Shown here one piece after another: positions 17,955 through 26,838 of a stretch of 64,000 nt of DNA. The position numbers and the translations under genes are program-made. Below the pieces are notes generated by a model. It was given only the letters and a program-made list of their open reading frames with translations. It was not told the DNA's origin and did no database searches. Within the stretch, counting starts at the first letter, position 1, and each line of letters starts with the position of its first letter. The DNA comes from Pseudomonas nabeulensis (GTDB lineage Bacteria > Pseudomonadota > Gammaproteobacteria > Pseudomonadales > Pseudomonadaceae), in contig NZ_QUZT01000014.1 in assembly GCF_004682045.1 (NCBI RefSeq), positions 1 to 64,000 on the forward strand. Reading direction: 5' to 3'.

Positions 17955-20072
17955 TTGAGCTGTCAATGGATGCTGATAATTGCATTTCTATGGGTGTCGG
18001 ATGTTGCTGCAAACGAAGTGAGCGTTAACGTAATAAATCAGAAGATGCTCAGGCCTAACATTCAGGGCTTCCTCAGTAGCGAGCAGAATGGAGAGCTGGA
18101 CAAGGCTTTGGCCCGACGAGCTTTTGTTAGAGACGAGGAATATAAGTGTGACAACCTTGCTGGCAAGGAAAAACGTACGGCATGTCAGCTAATTGAGCTG
18201 GGCGATGCAGCGGCCAGGCAGGATATGCGCTCATGGGTTGAAAAGTACCGTGCATTTAAACAAGCAATAGCGAAGCATGATATTTCACTGGGACGGTGGA
18301 ATCCGTATTTTAGCGAGATAAATGACGATAGCCTCGATCAACTCAGTAAAGTTCCCCCGTTGGAGGTAATAGGTGTGCCGACACTTTTTATGCCCTACAG
18401 GGACGGCGACCCACGTGTATTCGGTGAAAAGCGCGTAACGATGTTAACCGACACTCAGGGCAGCGAATGGCTTTTGGATACAGGGGCAAGTCATACGTTG
18501 ATCAATGCCGATGCCGCTAAAAAACTAAACGCACAGCTTTTGCCGGGTATTCAAGCTACGTTGACGTCCTATCATTCTGATGGTCGTCAACAATTACAAT
18601 TGGCGATCATTGATCGGTTGGACTTTGAAAACCTTTCGCTAAAAAACGTCGTTGTTTATGTCTATTCAGGTGAATCTGTTATTGGTTTGGATCTCCTCAA
18701 AAAAGTTGGCCGAGTCGCTGTGGAAAAGCAAGGGCTGTCCAGGTTGAGCGTTGAAGACTTTGATGCACGATTCAGAAAGTGCAAAGCGCCGGTTTATTTG
18801 GGCAGCAATATTTTTACCACGCAGCAATTCTTGTTCCTTAGCGTTTCTGTTGCGCAACAAAGGCACTATGCCGTGCTGGATACCGGTATTGGCGGTTACT
18901 TAAGGCGCAGGGCCAACCCTGATGGGAATCAGGCAGAATTTAAAAGTTTCGATTACAACAAAGACGGCGTCAATGCTTCCATGGGGTACTACATTACCCG
19001 TGTTGTCCCGATGCAAATTGCTGATGTGTCCAAAACCGTACCCATCATGGATGTATTCGATACAAACTATCCCGCGCCCTACCTGCTGGGAACGGGCGTA
19101 TTGAGTGACTATGACCTCTTGATGGATTACGGCGGTAGACGGGCGTGTCTCTCCGAGCGACTCAATAATGTGAGAGTGGGGAGTGCGAATGAAAACCGAA
19201 TAAAAGAGGCCAGGGAGGCTCTTCGTAACAAAGACTATTCTGAAGCACTAACGCTAGCTCGTGAGGAAGTAGATGCGAACCATTCGCCCGCTGCTTATAA
19301 CATTCTAGGGACAATGTATCTTCTAGGGCTAGGTGTTCAAGCCTCCAGAAATCAAGCAATTGATTATTACGGGCGTGCCGCAAGCGGTGGTCTCGTCAGT
19401 GCTCAGGCGACTCTGGGAGCCCTATACCTTCAAGACTCCAAAAGCAACGCTGATGTAAAGCGTGCAAAGAAGTGGTTAACCAAGGCTGCAGAAAGTAATT
19501 CGGACTCTGCACTCTATAATCTGGGACTTATTCATGAACAAGGGCTAACAGGGGCGAAGGATTTAAACCTGGCGGTGGACTATTTTAAGAAGGCATCTGC
19601 GCTAGGATATACCTTGGCCAAGGTCAGGCTGGGGGTGTTGTATCAAAGTGGGTTGGTCAAACCAGAAAAAGAACAAGACGCTATCACACTGTTTCAAGAA
19701 GCCAGCGAATCAGGCTCCCCCTCTGGCGCTTTCTTCCTGGCTAAAAGCTACGGCACCGGAGAGGGGGTATCTAAACGTTTCGACTTGGCGGCCAAGTGGT
19801 ATCTGGTTGCGGCCCAGCGCGGGGTGCCTATGGCACAAGCCAATATCGCCTCCATGTATGAGCAAGGACTAGGGGTCAATAAAGACGCGCTTGCGGCCTA
19901 TAAGTGGTATTGGCTAGCCAGTTCCAAGATGCCCGCGGTGTTGCCACGACTCGATGTGGTGAAAACACAACTGTCGCCAGCAGATATTGAACGACTGGAC
20001 TCGTTGAAGAAGACATGGCCCGGCGAGGTTGAAACCTCCGTAGAGAGCTGGCGTATGACAATACGCGAATAG
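17955..20072 (+). CDS. Exported double retropepsin-like aspartic protease with C-terminal Sel1 repeats
   Basis: 705 aa with a TTG start at 17955, preceded by GAGGGGGG; an ATG at 17970 is the alternative. The N-terminus (MSCQWMLIIAFLWVSDVAA) looks like a signal peptide. Two clan-AA aspartic protease lobes follow: WLLDTGASHTLI (DTG 175-177) with V-I-G-L-D (242-246), and YAVLDTGIGGYL (DTG 309-311) with LLGTGVLSDYDLLMDY. Residues about 425-690 form some six Sel1-like repeats (for example YNILGTMYLLGLGV, AKWYLVAAQRGVPMAQANIA). Probably a periplasmic protease or protease-fold scaffold. The gene and its upstream region are clearly richer in A+T than the neighbours, and it lies beside a tRNA gene, which suggests acquisition. 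Sel1 proteins with one protease domain are known; function here unknown. Confidence 0.8.
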   Translation: MSCQWMLIIAFLWVSDVAANEVSVNVINQKMLRPNIQGFLSSEQNGELDKALARRAFVRDEEYKCDNLAGKEKRTACQLIELGDAAARQDMRSWVEKYRAFKQAIAKHDISLGRWNPYFSEINDDSLDQLSKVPPLEVIGVPTLFMPYRDGDPRVFGEKRVTMLTDTQGSEWLLDTGASHTLINADAAKKLNAQLLPGIQATLTSYHSDGRQQLQLAIIDRLDFENLSLKNVVVYVYSGESVIGLDLLKKVGRVAVEKQGLSRLSVEDFDARFRKCKAPVYLGSNIFTTQQFLFLSVSVAQQRHYAVLDTGIGGYLRRRANPDGNQAEFKSFDYNKDGVNASMGYYITRVVPMQIADVSKTVPIMDVFDTNYPAPYLLGTGVLSDYDLLMDYGGRRACLSERLNNVRVGSANENRIKEAREALRNKDYSEALTLAREEVDANHSPAAYNILGTMYLLGLGVQASRNQAIDYYGRAASGGLVSAQATLGALYLQDSKSNADVKRAKKWLTKAAESNSDSALYNLGLIHEQGLTGAKDLNLAVDYFKKASALGYTLAKVRLGVLYQSGLVKPEKEQDAITLFQEASESGSPSGAFFLAKSYGTGEGVSKRFDLAAKWYLVAAQRGVPMAQANIASMYEQGLGVNKDALAAYKWYWLASSKMPAVLPRLDVVKTQLSPADIERLDSLKKTWPGEVETSVESWRMTIRE

Positions 20073-20220
20073 AAACCAGGCCAAGCATGACAGCCTGACT
20101 GGCAAACTTCAGGAAACCTTTCAATGACTTGTATGGCGATGATTGTCGGTTTGAGAGTGGTGTTCGTCGGCAGGACGCTGGGGGAGAGGAATTGCGGTGC
20201 AAGGTCTAAAATTGCGGAGC

Positions 20221-20262
20221 AAAAACAAAAAAGGCCTGCATGAGAAACCTCACGCAAGCCTT
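20221..20262 (-). terminator. Rho-independent terminator for tRNA-Leu
   Basis: On the minus strand a hairpin with arms AAGGC/GCCTT, TGC/GCA and TGAG/CTCA around AAAC is followed by a T-rich run (complement of 20221-20232). It lies 10 bases beyond the 3' end of the tRNA. Confidence 0.75.
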
Positions 20263-20271
20263 TGATATCTA

Positions 20272-20358
20272 TGGTGCCCGAACCCGGAATCGAACCGGGA
20301 CGCCCTTACGAGCGGGGGATTTTAAGTCCCATGCGTCTACCAGTTTCGCCATTCGGGC
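20272..20358 (-). tRNA. tRNA-Leu (anticodon UAA)
   Basis: An 87-base gene on the minus strand including an encoded CCA. The acceptor stem GCCCGAA pairs with TTCGGGC before ACCA; the D-arm contains TGGTAGACGC, the anticodon loop is CTTAAAA (anticodon TAA), there is a long class II variable arm, and the T-loop is GGTTCGAATCC. Decodes UUA and, by wobble, UUG. Confidence 0.95.
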
Positions 20359-20493
20359 GGTAGCGCGGTGTTGCAGGGTTGGGAATATATAGACCCGAGC
20401 GCTTGGGCGCAAGGTCGAAGAGCAGCTTTCTTCAACCCTTGCTTAGATAAAAAAGCTCGATAGATCAGGCATCTACATAGATACCAAGGCTTT

Positions 20494-21174
20494 CTAGTAA
20501 GCACCCGCCACCGCACTCGCACCACTGACAATCGCAATCCCCGAGCTGCTGCCCAAGCGCGTCGCGCCGGCCTCGATCATCGCCAAGGCAGTCGCCACAT
20601 CCCGTACGCCCCCGGAGGCCTTCACGCCGATCACCGGGCCGACCACTTCACGCATCAAGCGCACGTCCGCCAAGGTCGCGCCGCCGTGGCCGAAGCCGGT
20701 GGAGGTTTTGACGAAGGCAACGTTGAGTTCGCGGCAGATCACGCACGCTTGGGTCTTTTGTTCATCGTTGAGCAAGCCGGTTTCCAAAATCACTTTCAAC
20801 GGCACCGAGCCGCAGGCCTTGAGTACCTGGGCGATGTCGTCACGCACAAGGTCCAGCAGGCCATCCTTCAACCAGCCGATGTTCAGCACCATATCGATTT
20901 CCCGCGCACCGGCCTGGATCGCGAGTGTGGCCTCGTAGGCCTTGGCTTCGCTCAGGCCTGCACCCAGCGGGAAGCCGACAACGGCGCACACCAGTGGGGA
21001 CGTTCCAGTCAGGCACTCAACTGCCAGCGGCACATTCGCGCTGTTGACGCACACCGACTTGAAACCATAGGTGCGAGCTTCGTCGCACAGCTGGCGAATG
21101 CTCACCTGTGAGGCGTCGGCGGCCAATAAGGTGTGATCGATATACGCGGCAAGGGACGTGGCGTCTTGAGACAT
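20494..21174 (-). CDS. deoC: Deoxyribose-phosphate aldolase
   Basis: 226 aa. Class I aldolase that splits 2-deoxyribose-5-phosphate into acetaldehyde and glyceraldehyde-3-phosphate. Conserved Asp/Lys network: [27 protein letters not shown], the Schiff-base Lys in [11 protein letters not shown], and the second Lys in GVKASGG. Divergent from a DeoR regulator, with a candidate operator between them. In this island it may end a pathway in which kinase and dehydrogenase supply a deoxy-sugar phosphate or a related aldol substrate. Confidence 0.95.
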   Translation of the reverse strand: MSQDATSLAAYIDHTLLAADASQVSIRQLCDEARTYGFKSVCVNSANVPLAVECLTGTSPLVCAVVGFPLGAGLSEAKAYEATLAIQAGAREIDMVLNIGWLKDGLLDLVRDDIAQVLKACGSVPLKVILETGLLNDEQKTQACVICRELNVAFVKTSTGFGHGGATLADVRLMREVVGPVIGVKASGGVRDVATALAMIEAGATRLGSSSGIAIVSGASAVAGAY

Positions 21175-21235
21175 GGCAGAAGTCCTGTGGCAGAGGGTGC
21201 TGGCAAAAGCCGGTTTGTGTTAAGTTGGATGCATT

Positions 21236-21257
21236 AAATGTGAAATAAATAACATTG
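21236..21257. promoter_or_regulatory. Candidate sugar-regulator operator between deoC and the DeoR gene
   Basis: AAATGTGA-N6-TAACATTG is an imperfect inverted repeat (6/8 pairs) whose left half is identical to the half-site of the perfect repeat at 22144-22168. It sits between the divergent starts, where a DeoR repressor would control both deoC and itself. Visual inference only. Confidence 0.45.
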
Positions 21258-21316
21258 TAAATGGATTTTGTGAGCCGTTTTGTCATGCGGTCGCATTCAA
21301 GCAGGGTGAAGACGCA

Positions 21317-22075
21317 GTGGATTCAAAGAAAACCGAACGATTCAAAGCCATGCACAAAGCCTTGCAAGGTGAGGCGGCAGTGCATCTGCGGGATATGGCG
21401 GCGTTGCTGGGAGTGTCGGAGATGACCTTGCGCCGCGATTTGGTCGACAACGCTCAGGGCCTGCGCTTGCTGGGTGGCCATATCACCCGCAGCGGCGCAC
21501 CGGAGCCGGATTATCAGGTGGCCGAGCAAGACCTGCGCAACATCGCCGAGAAACGCCAGATTGGCCAGCGTGCCGCCAGCCTGGTGCGTCCGGGGGATAC
21601 GATTTTCATCGATTGCGGCACCACCACGCCGTTTATCGTCGATGCATTGCCCGACGATCTGGAGTTCACCGCGCTGTGCAATTCGCTGAACGTGCTGCTC
21701 AAGCTCCAGCAAAAGCCGCTGTGCACGGTGATTCTGTGTGGTGGCATGCTCGACCGACGCAACCTGGTGTTCGAGAGCCGCGCCGAGGCGGGCATCATCG
21801 ATGGCATCCGCGTCGCCTGGGCGTTTATCTCCGCCGCCGGGGTCAGTGCCGCCCATGGCGTGACCTGTTACAACCTCAATGAAGTGGACGTGAAACAGCG
21901 GGTGATGGCGCGGGCGCAGACCTGCGTGCTGGTGGCCGACCACACTAAATTCGAGCAGGTGCGTGCGGCGCATTTTGCCGACTTGGCCGACTTCCAGCGG
22001 GTGATCAGCGATCCAGGCTTGTCACAAGCCCAACAGCACATTATCCAAGAGGGCGGTGCAACACTGACGGTGTGA
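21317..22075 (+). CDS. DeoR-family transcriptional regulator
   Basis: 252 aa with GTG start (AGGGTGAAG upstream). DeoR HTH near residues 5-60 (VHLRDMAALLGVSEMTLRRDL), then the sugar-phosphate-sensing domain: VRPGDTIFIDCGTTTPFIVDAL, LTVILCGG-type strand (CTVILCGGMLDRRNL) and VADHTKFEQV. DeoR proteins repress sugar catabolic genes and release DNA on binding a phosphosugar. Divergent from deoC and followed after 154 bases by the sugar-binding protein gene. Confidence 0.92.
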   Translation: MDSKKTERFKAMHKALQGEAAVHLRDMAALLGVSEMTLRRDLVDNAQGLRLLGGHITRSGAPEPDYQVAEQDLRNIAEKRQIGQRAASLVRPGDTIFIDCGTTTPFIVDALPDDLEFTALCNSLNVLLKLQQKPLCTVILCGGMLDRRNLVFESRAEAGIIDGIRVAWAFISAAGVSAAHGVTCYNLNEVDVKQRVMARAQTCVLVADHTKFEQVRAAHFADLADFQRVISDPGLSQAQQHIIQEGGATLTV

Positions 22076-22112
22076 TTTTTATTTCGTATGTTTGGATTCT
22101 AACAAAATAGCC

Positions 22113-22141
22113 TTGACACCCTCGGGCACAAGGCATAGTTT
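22113..22141 (+). promoter_or_regulatory. Sigma-70 promoter for the sugar ABC operon
   Basis: TTGACA (22113-22118), a 17-base spacer, then TAGTTT (22136-22141). The -35 is a perfect match, and the repeat at 22144-22168 covers the expected start of transcription. Confidence 0.65.
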
Positions 22142-22143
22142 TT

Positions 22144-22168
22144 CAAATGTGATCGCGGTTCACATTTG
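22144..22168. promoter_or_regulatory. Operator: perfect inverted repeat CAAATGTGA-N7-TCACATTTG
   Basis: A perfect 9-bp inverted repeat placed immediately after the -10 box, the position at which a bound repressor blocks initiation. Two sugar-type regulators (DeoR and SorC family) are encoded in the island, and either may bind. The half-site recurs at 21236-21243. Confidence 0.65.
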
Positions 22169-22229
22169 TGAGCACGACTTCCCTGAAGGTCGCGCCCGAA
22201 TCCAGACAACAATAAAAATAGGAATCACC

Positions 22230-23204
22230 ATGCTACAGATAGCCCGTAAACCTGTTCATGTGCTGTCCCTTGCCCTGGCTGTCGCGGCCTCGGCGCTGGT
22301 GTTGAATGCCCAGGCCAAGGACCTGAAAATCGGGTTCAGTCAGGTCACCCTCCAATCTCCGTTCTATGTACAACTGCGTGACGGCGCCAAGGCCGCTGCG
22401 GCCAAGGACGGCGACGAGCTGATCTTCCTGGATGCCAACGGCGATATCAGCAAGCAAAACAACGATATCCAGGACCTGCTGACCCGCAAGGTCGACGTAC
22501 TGATCATCAACGCGGTCAACCCGGATGCAGTTGGCGCTTCACTTGAAGCCGCCAAGCGTTCCAAGGTGCCGGTGATCGCGGTTGACCGCGCCATCAATGC
22601 CCCCGTTGCCACCACCATTGGCCGCAACAATGCCCAGATGGGCGAACTGTCCGGCAAGGCACTGGTGGCCGCGCTGAAACAAAAAGGCGTGACCAGCGGC
22701 AAGATCATCGAGATCCAGGGCGACGCCGGCGGCACCGTGATGAAGGAACGCCGCAAGGGCTTCCATACCGCCCTGGCCGGCACCGACTTCAAGGTCATCG
22801 ACGGTCCGTACAGCGAATACATGCGCGCCAACGCGGTCACCGCCATGCAGGACCTGCTGCAAGCCCACCCCGACCTCAAGGCCGTGATCGCCCACAACGA
22901 TGACATGGCCATGGGAGCGCTCCAGGTGCTCAACGAAAGTGGCAAGAAAGACGTGCTTGTCGCCGGTGTCGATGGCCTGTCCGAAGCCATCAATGCGATC
23001 CAGAACGGTGACCAATACGTCGCCACCGCGCTCAACGATCCGCGCTACCTCGGCGAAGTCGCCATCGAGGCGGCACGTGGCCTGATCACCGGCAAGACCA
23101 TCCCGGCCTTTGTCGATGCGGGCACCAAAGCCGTGACCAAGGCCGACGCGGCCGAGATCAAGCACGACGCCACCTTCGGCGAATACCGCCCCGGCGCCCT
23201 CTAA
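22230..23204 (+). CDS. Sugar ABC transporter, periplasmic binding protein (RbsB type)
   Basis: 324 aa from ATG 22230 (AGGAATCACC upstream). Signal peptide of about 29 residues ending AQA/KDL. The mature protein is a peripla_BP_4/RbsB-like fold: KIGFSQVTLQSPFYVQLRDG, ANGDISKQNNDIQDLL, INAVNPDAVG, VDRAIN, GRNNAQMGELSGKAL, AHNDDMAMGALQ and GVDGLSEAINAI. It binds a monosaccharide or polyol and delivers it to the permease/ATPase encoded further on. A dehydrogenase, a kinase and a regulator separate it from those genes, but all lie on one strand. Confidence 0.92.
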   Translation: MLQIARKPVHVLSLALAVAASALVLNAQAKDLKIGFSQVTLQSPFYVQLRDGAKAAAAKDGDELIFLDANGDISKQNNDIQDLLTRKVDVLIINAVNPDAVGASLEAAKRSKVPVIAVDRAINAPVATTIGRNNAQMGELSGKALVAALKQKGVTSGKIIEIQGDAGGTVMKERRKGFHTALAGTDFKVIDGPYSEYMRANAVTAMQDLLQAHPDLKAVIAHNDDMAMGALQVLNESGKKDVLVAGVDGLSEAINAIQNGDQYVATALNDPRYLGEVAIEAARGLITGKTIPAFVDAGTKAVTKADAAEIKHDATFGEYRPGAL

Positions 23205-23247
23205 GCGCGCCAACCACCTCATTACCTACTCAACAGGGGATTTCACT

Positions 23248-24264
23248 GTGAAAGCTGCCGTCATGTACAAACCGGGTGATATCCGGGTCGAAGACGTTCC
23301 AAAACCTGCGGTAAAACCTGGCCATGCGTTGGTGCGCGTGGCTGCGTGCGGGGTGTGTGGTTCGGATATTCCACGGATGCTGAGCAAGGGCGCCCATGTG
23401 ATGCCGCTGATCTGCGGCCATGAGTTCGCCGGGTTTATCGTCGAGATCGGCAGCGGGGTCGAGGGCTATGAAATCGGCGAATTGGTCACCGTGCCGCCGA
23501 TGATTCCCGATGTGACCAGTGACCAATACGCCCGTGGCTTCCCGTCGCGCTCCGAGCAATACGATTACTTTGGCAGCCGCCGCGACGGCGCCTACGCCGA
23601 GTTCGTCAACGTGCCCCTAAGCAACCTGATCAAGGTGCCCAAGGGCATGGACCCGATTGCCGCGTCCCTGGTAGACCCGGCGGCGATTGCCCTGCACGCC
23701 ATCTGGAAGGCCGAGTTCAAGGCCGGGCAGAGCGGGGCGGTGGTGGGCTGCGGGCCGATTGGCCTGTTTGTGATCCAGTGGCTGCGCATCATGGGCGCCA
23801 AGGACATTGTGGCCATCGATATTGCCGAAGAAAAACTCGCCATGGCCCGCCAGGCCGGTGCCACCCACACCTTGCTCAGCGGCGCCTCGGATGCCGACGT
23901 GCCGCGCTGCCAATTGGTGATCGAAGCCGCGGGCCACCCCAGCTCGATCAACCAGGCCGTGCAGTTGACCAAGGCCGGCGGGCACGTGGTGTTTATCGGC
24001 ATTCCCACCGGCGAAGTGCCGATCAGTACCGCGACGTTCTCGCACTTTCTGCGTCAGGAAATCTCCCTGCACGGCGCCTGGAACTCGTTCTCCGCACCGT
24101 TCCCTGGCGATGAGTGGACCGCTTCCATCGACAAGCTGGCCTCGGGTGAATTGCAGTGGCAATTCATGATCACCCACGACCTGCCGCTGGATGAATTGCC
24201 GTCGATGTTCCAACGTTATGCGGACCGCAGCGAAGTGGCCGCCAAAGTTATCTTCCGCCCGTGA
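23248..24264 (+). CDS. Zinc-type MDR dehydrogenase without the structural zinc site
   Basis: 338 aa, GTG start (AGGGGATTTCACT upstream). Medium-chain dehydrogenase similar to galactitol-1-phosphate 5-dehydrogenase and sorbitol dehydrogenase. Catalytic zinc ligands C37 (CGVCGSD) and H58-E59 (CGHEF) are present; Rossmann loop VVGCGPIGLFV with acidic AIDIAEEK suggests NAD. The lobe that normally carries four structural-zinc Cys (about residues 85-105) has none, and there is no Cys between 57 and about 165. Likely oxidises a polyol or polyol phosphate of this island. Family sure, substrate unknown. Confidence 0.88.
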   Translation: MKAAVMYKPGDIRVEDVPKPAVKPGHALVRVAACGVCGSDIPRMLSKGAHVMPLICGHEFAGFIVEIGSGVEGYEIGELVTVPPMIPDVTSDQYARGFPSRSEQYDYFGSRRDGAYAEFVNVPLSNLIKVPKGMDPIAASLVDPAAIALHAIWKAEFKAGQSGAVVGCGPIGLFVIQWLRIMGAKDIVAIDIAEEKLAMARQAGATHTLLSGASDADVPRCQLVIEAAGHPSSINQAVQLTKAGGHVVFIGIPTGEVPISTATFSHFLRQEISLHGAWNSFSAPFPGDEWTASIDKLASGELQWQFMITHDLPLDELPSMFQRYADRSEVAAKVIFRP

Positions 24265-24273
24265 TGCAACGCC

Positions 24274-24302
24274 AGCCCTGCAGCGCTGGTCGTTGCAGGG
24301 CT
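24274..24302. other. Stem-loop between the dehydrogenase and kinase genes
   Basis: AGCCCTGCA and TGCAGGGCT form a perfect 9-bp stem with an 11-base loop. The plus strand is followed by A, not T, so it is not a standard terminator; it may be an mRNA processing or stability element. Confidence 0.5.
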
Positions 24303-24346
24303 AAAAACAAAAAGCGTCGGCAACCCAAGACGCAGGAGGACTACCG

Positions 24347-25867
24347 ATGACCTTGTTGTTGGGACTGGATTTCGGAACAGGTGGCGTGCGGGCCGGTTTA
24401 TACGACCTGCACAGCCACAAACTGGTGCAGGTCGCCGAAGCGCCCTACGCCACGCACTACCCGCAGTTGGGTTGGGCCGAGCAGGCGCCGGCCGATTGGT
24501 GGTCGGCATTGGGCAAGGCATGCCGGCAGTTGATGAGCCAGGCTGGGCACCCGCAGGTGGCCGCCGTGTGCGTCGCCACCACCGCCTCGACCGTGGTGGC
24601 GGCCCAGGCCGATGGGCAACCCTTGGCCCCGGCCTTGTTATGGATGGATTGCCGTGCCGCCATCGAGTCGGCGCGCACCGCACAGGTCAGCCACCCGATG
24701 ATGAACCAGGGCGGCGACGCGGTGGAGTGGCTGGTGCCCAAGGCGATGTGGCTGGCCGAGCATGAGCCCGAGGTGTATCGGCGTGCCGCGCGTATTTGCG
24801 AGGCGGTGGATTGGCTCAACTTCCAGCTCACCGGACGCTGGGTGGCTTCCCAGCTCAATGCCAGCTGCAAATGGAACTACGACACCCAACGTCAACGCTT
24901 CCCCGTGGAGTTGTATGCCGAGTTGGGTATCCCTGAGTTGGCGGAAAAACTGCCGCCAGAGGTAATCAAGGTCGGCGGGAGTATCGGCCCATTGACCGCA
25001 GACGCCGCCAGTCACCTGGGCCTGAGCCGTGACACGTTGGTCGCCCAAGGCGGCATCGACGCGCACATGGCCATGCTCAGTGCGGGCACCACCGGCGCTG
25101 GCGAATTGCTGTTTATCGGCGGCACCTCGGTGGTGCAGCTGATGCACACCCCAAAACGCATCGACGTGCCTGGCATCTGGGGGCCTTACCCCGACGCGTT
25201 GCTCGACGGCCAATGGCTGATGGAAGGCGGCCAGGTTTCCGCCGGGTCGATCCTTAACTGGCTGGCACAAAAGATGTTCGGCCTGGACGATGCCGGACAC
25301 CAGCAACTGATCCGCCAGGCCGCCGCGCTGCAACCGGGCTCCACCGGCCTGTTGGTGCTGGATTACTGGATGGGCAACCGCACACCGTATCGCTCGCCGG
25401 ACATGCGCGGGGCGATCATGGGTTTGTCTCTCAACCATGACCGGCATGACCTGTACCGCGCCTCGGTAGAAGCCATCGCCCTGGGCTCGGCAAATATCTT
25501 TCACACCTGGCGCAGCCAGGGCATCGAGATCACCCGCGTGGTCGCTGCCGGCGGCTTCCAGAAAAACCCGCTGTGGTTGCAGGCCACCGTCGACGCAACC
25601 GGTGTGCCGTTTGAGATGGTGCCCCACGACAACCTCACCCTGATCGGCACCGCTGCCGCTGCCGCCTGTGCCCTCGGCGAATTCAGCGACTTGCAGCAAG
25701 CCGCGACTGACTTCACCACCACGGGCCGCCTGATCGAGCCTGACCCGTACGCCCACGAACAATACATCGAACTGCTCGACCGTTACCGCGCCGCCACCGA
25801 CAGCGTGGCACCGATCATTTGCAAGCCGCCGGCGAACCGTGTGCTCGGCGTAAGGCCGGCAGCATGA
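24347..25867 (+). CDS. FGGY-family carbohydrate kinase
   Basis: 506 aa. The N-terminal phosphate loop GLDFGTGGVRAGLYDL and the sugar-facing MDCRAAIES are followed by the catalytic Asp in AQGGIDAHMAML, the ATP-site LFIGGTSVVQLM, LLVLDYWMGNRTPYRSPDMRG (FGGY signature region) and VAAGGFQKNPLWLQ. The group includes ribulokinase, xylulokinase and erythritol kinase; the WMGNRTPYRSP stretch is more like ribulo- or polyol kinases. It phosphorylates the imported sugar or polyol. Overlaps the SorC gene as ATGA. Confidence 0.92.
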   Translation: MTLLLGLDFGTGGVRAGLYDLHSHKLVQVAEAPYATHYPQLGWAEQAPADWWSALGKACRQLMSQAGHPQVAAVCVATTASTVVAAQADGQPLAPALLWMDCRAAIESARTAQVSHPMMNQGGDAVEWLVPKAMWLAEHEPEVYRRAARICEAVDWLNFQLTGRWVASQLNASCKWNYDTQRQRFPVELYAELGIPELAEKLPPEVIKVGGSIGPLTADAASHLGLSRDTLVAQGGIDAHMAMLSAGTTGAGELLFIGGTSVVQLMHTPKRIDVPGIWGPYPDALLDGQWLMEGGQVSAGSILNWLAQKMFGLDDAGHQQLIRQAAALQPGSTGLLVLDYWMGNRTPYRSPDMRGAIMGLSLNHDRHDLYRASVEAIALGSANIFHTWRSQGIEITRVVAAGGFQKNPLWLQATVDATGVPFEMVPHDNLTLIGTAAAAACALGEFSDLQQAATDFTTTGRLIEPDPYAHEQYIELLDRYRAATDSVAPIICKPPANRVLGVRPAA

Positions 25868-26838
25868 GCGCCGAATCGCTGTCACCCAAACTCACCGGGG
25901 ACTCCCAGCGCGACGATTTGATGGTGCAGGTGGCCAAGCTGTATTTCGACCTGGAAAAGACCCAGAGCGAAATCTCCAAGGAGACCGGCCTGACCCGCTG
26001 GCAAGTCAGCCGCCTGCTGCGCGAAGCGCGGGATTGCGGCGTGGTGCGCATTGATATCGTCGCCCATTCCGCCCGGGTGCCTGCGCTGGAAGTGGCCTTG
26101 CAGCGTCGCTTCGGCCTGCGTGAAGCGCTGGTGCTGGAGGTGGACGATGACGACGCCCTGAACGTGGTTACCCAAGCCGCTGCACGCTACCTGTGCAACT
26201 TGCAACCGCAGCCTGCGCTGATTGGCGTGTCCTGGGGCCGCACCCTGACCAAAATGGCCCAATGGTTGGTGCCACGCTGGAACGAAGGGGTGAACGTGGT
26301 GCTGCTCAATGGGGCGATCAATACGCGCTCGGCAGGTGAGCCCAACCACAACGTTGCCGAACGTTTTGCCCAGGCCGCACGCGGCCAGGCGACGTTGTTG
26401 CCGGTGCCGGCGATTCTCGGCCATGTGCATACCCGTCAAGCGCTGGAGCAAGATCCGGTCATCGCCCAGGTCATGGCGTTGGGGGAGCAGGCACCGGTGG
26501 CGGTGTTCAGTCTGGGTGAGCTGTCGGACCACTCGGTATTGATGGAGTCCGGCTACATCGACCGGCCAATGCTCGCCGAACTGGAACGCCTCGGCGCCGT
26601 CGGCGACATCATGGGCCGCTTTATCGGCATGGACGGCGAGCCGGTGCTGCCGGAACTGGATGCGCGCACGCTGGGGTTGCGTCTGTCGGCCCTGCGTGAA
26701 AAACCCTGGTCGATTGCCGTGTGCGCTGGCGCCCACAAGCACCGCATCGTGCACGCCAGCGTCAAGGCCGGCTACGTCAGCGTACTGGCCACCGAAGCCG
26801 CCACCGCCCGCTATTTGCTGGAGCAGGATCATGAATGA
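25864..26838 (+). CDS. SorC-family (sugar-binding) transcriptional regulator
   Basis: 324 aa from ATG 25864, overlapping the kinase stop by ATGA. HTH at about residues 20-55 (LYFDLEKTQSEISKETGLT then RWQVSRLLREA), then the SorC/DeoR sugar-phosphate domain with IGVSWGRTLTKMAQ, NGAINTRSAGEPNH, GDIMGRFIGMDG and SIAVCAGAHKH. Usually an activator or repressor responding to a phosphosugar. The second regulator in this island, co-transcribed with the importer. Overlaps the ATPase gene by 8 bases. Confidence 0.92.
   Translation: MSAESLSPKLTGDSQRDDLMVQVAKLYFDLEKTQSEISKETGLTRWQVSRLLREARDCGVVRIDIVAHSARVPALEVALQRRFGLREALVLEVDDDDALNVVTQAAARYLCNLQPQPALIGVSWGRTLTKMAQWLVPRWNEGVNVVLLNGAINTRSAGEPNHNVAERFAQAARGQATLLPVPAILGHVHTRQALEQDPVIAQVMALGEQAPVAVFSLGELSDHSVLMESGYIDRPMLAELERLGAVGDIMGRFIGMDGEPVLPELDARTLGLRLSALREKPWSIAVCAGAHKHRIVHASVKAGYVSVLATEAATARYLLEQDHE

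Noticed and set aside
20272..20358. Attachment-site duplication at tRNA-Leu linked to the AT-rich gene at 17955-20072
   Set aside because: I found no second copy of the tRNA 3' end upstream of that gene and no integrase beside it; transfer remains only suggested by composition.
26660..26830. Upstream extension of the RbsA-type ATPase by 57 codons
   Set aside because: It overlaps the SorC gene in another frame; ATG 26831 begins exactly at the usual ATPase N-terminus.
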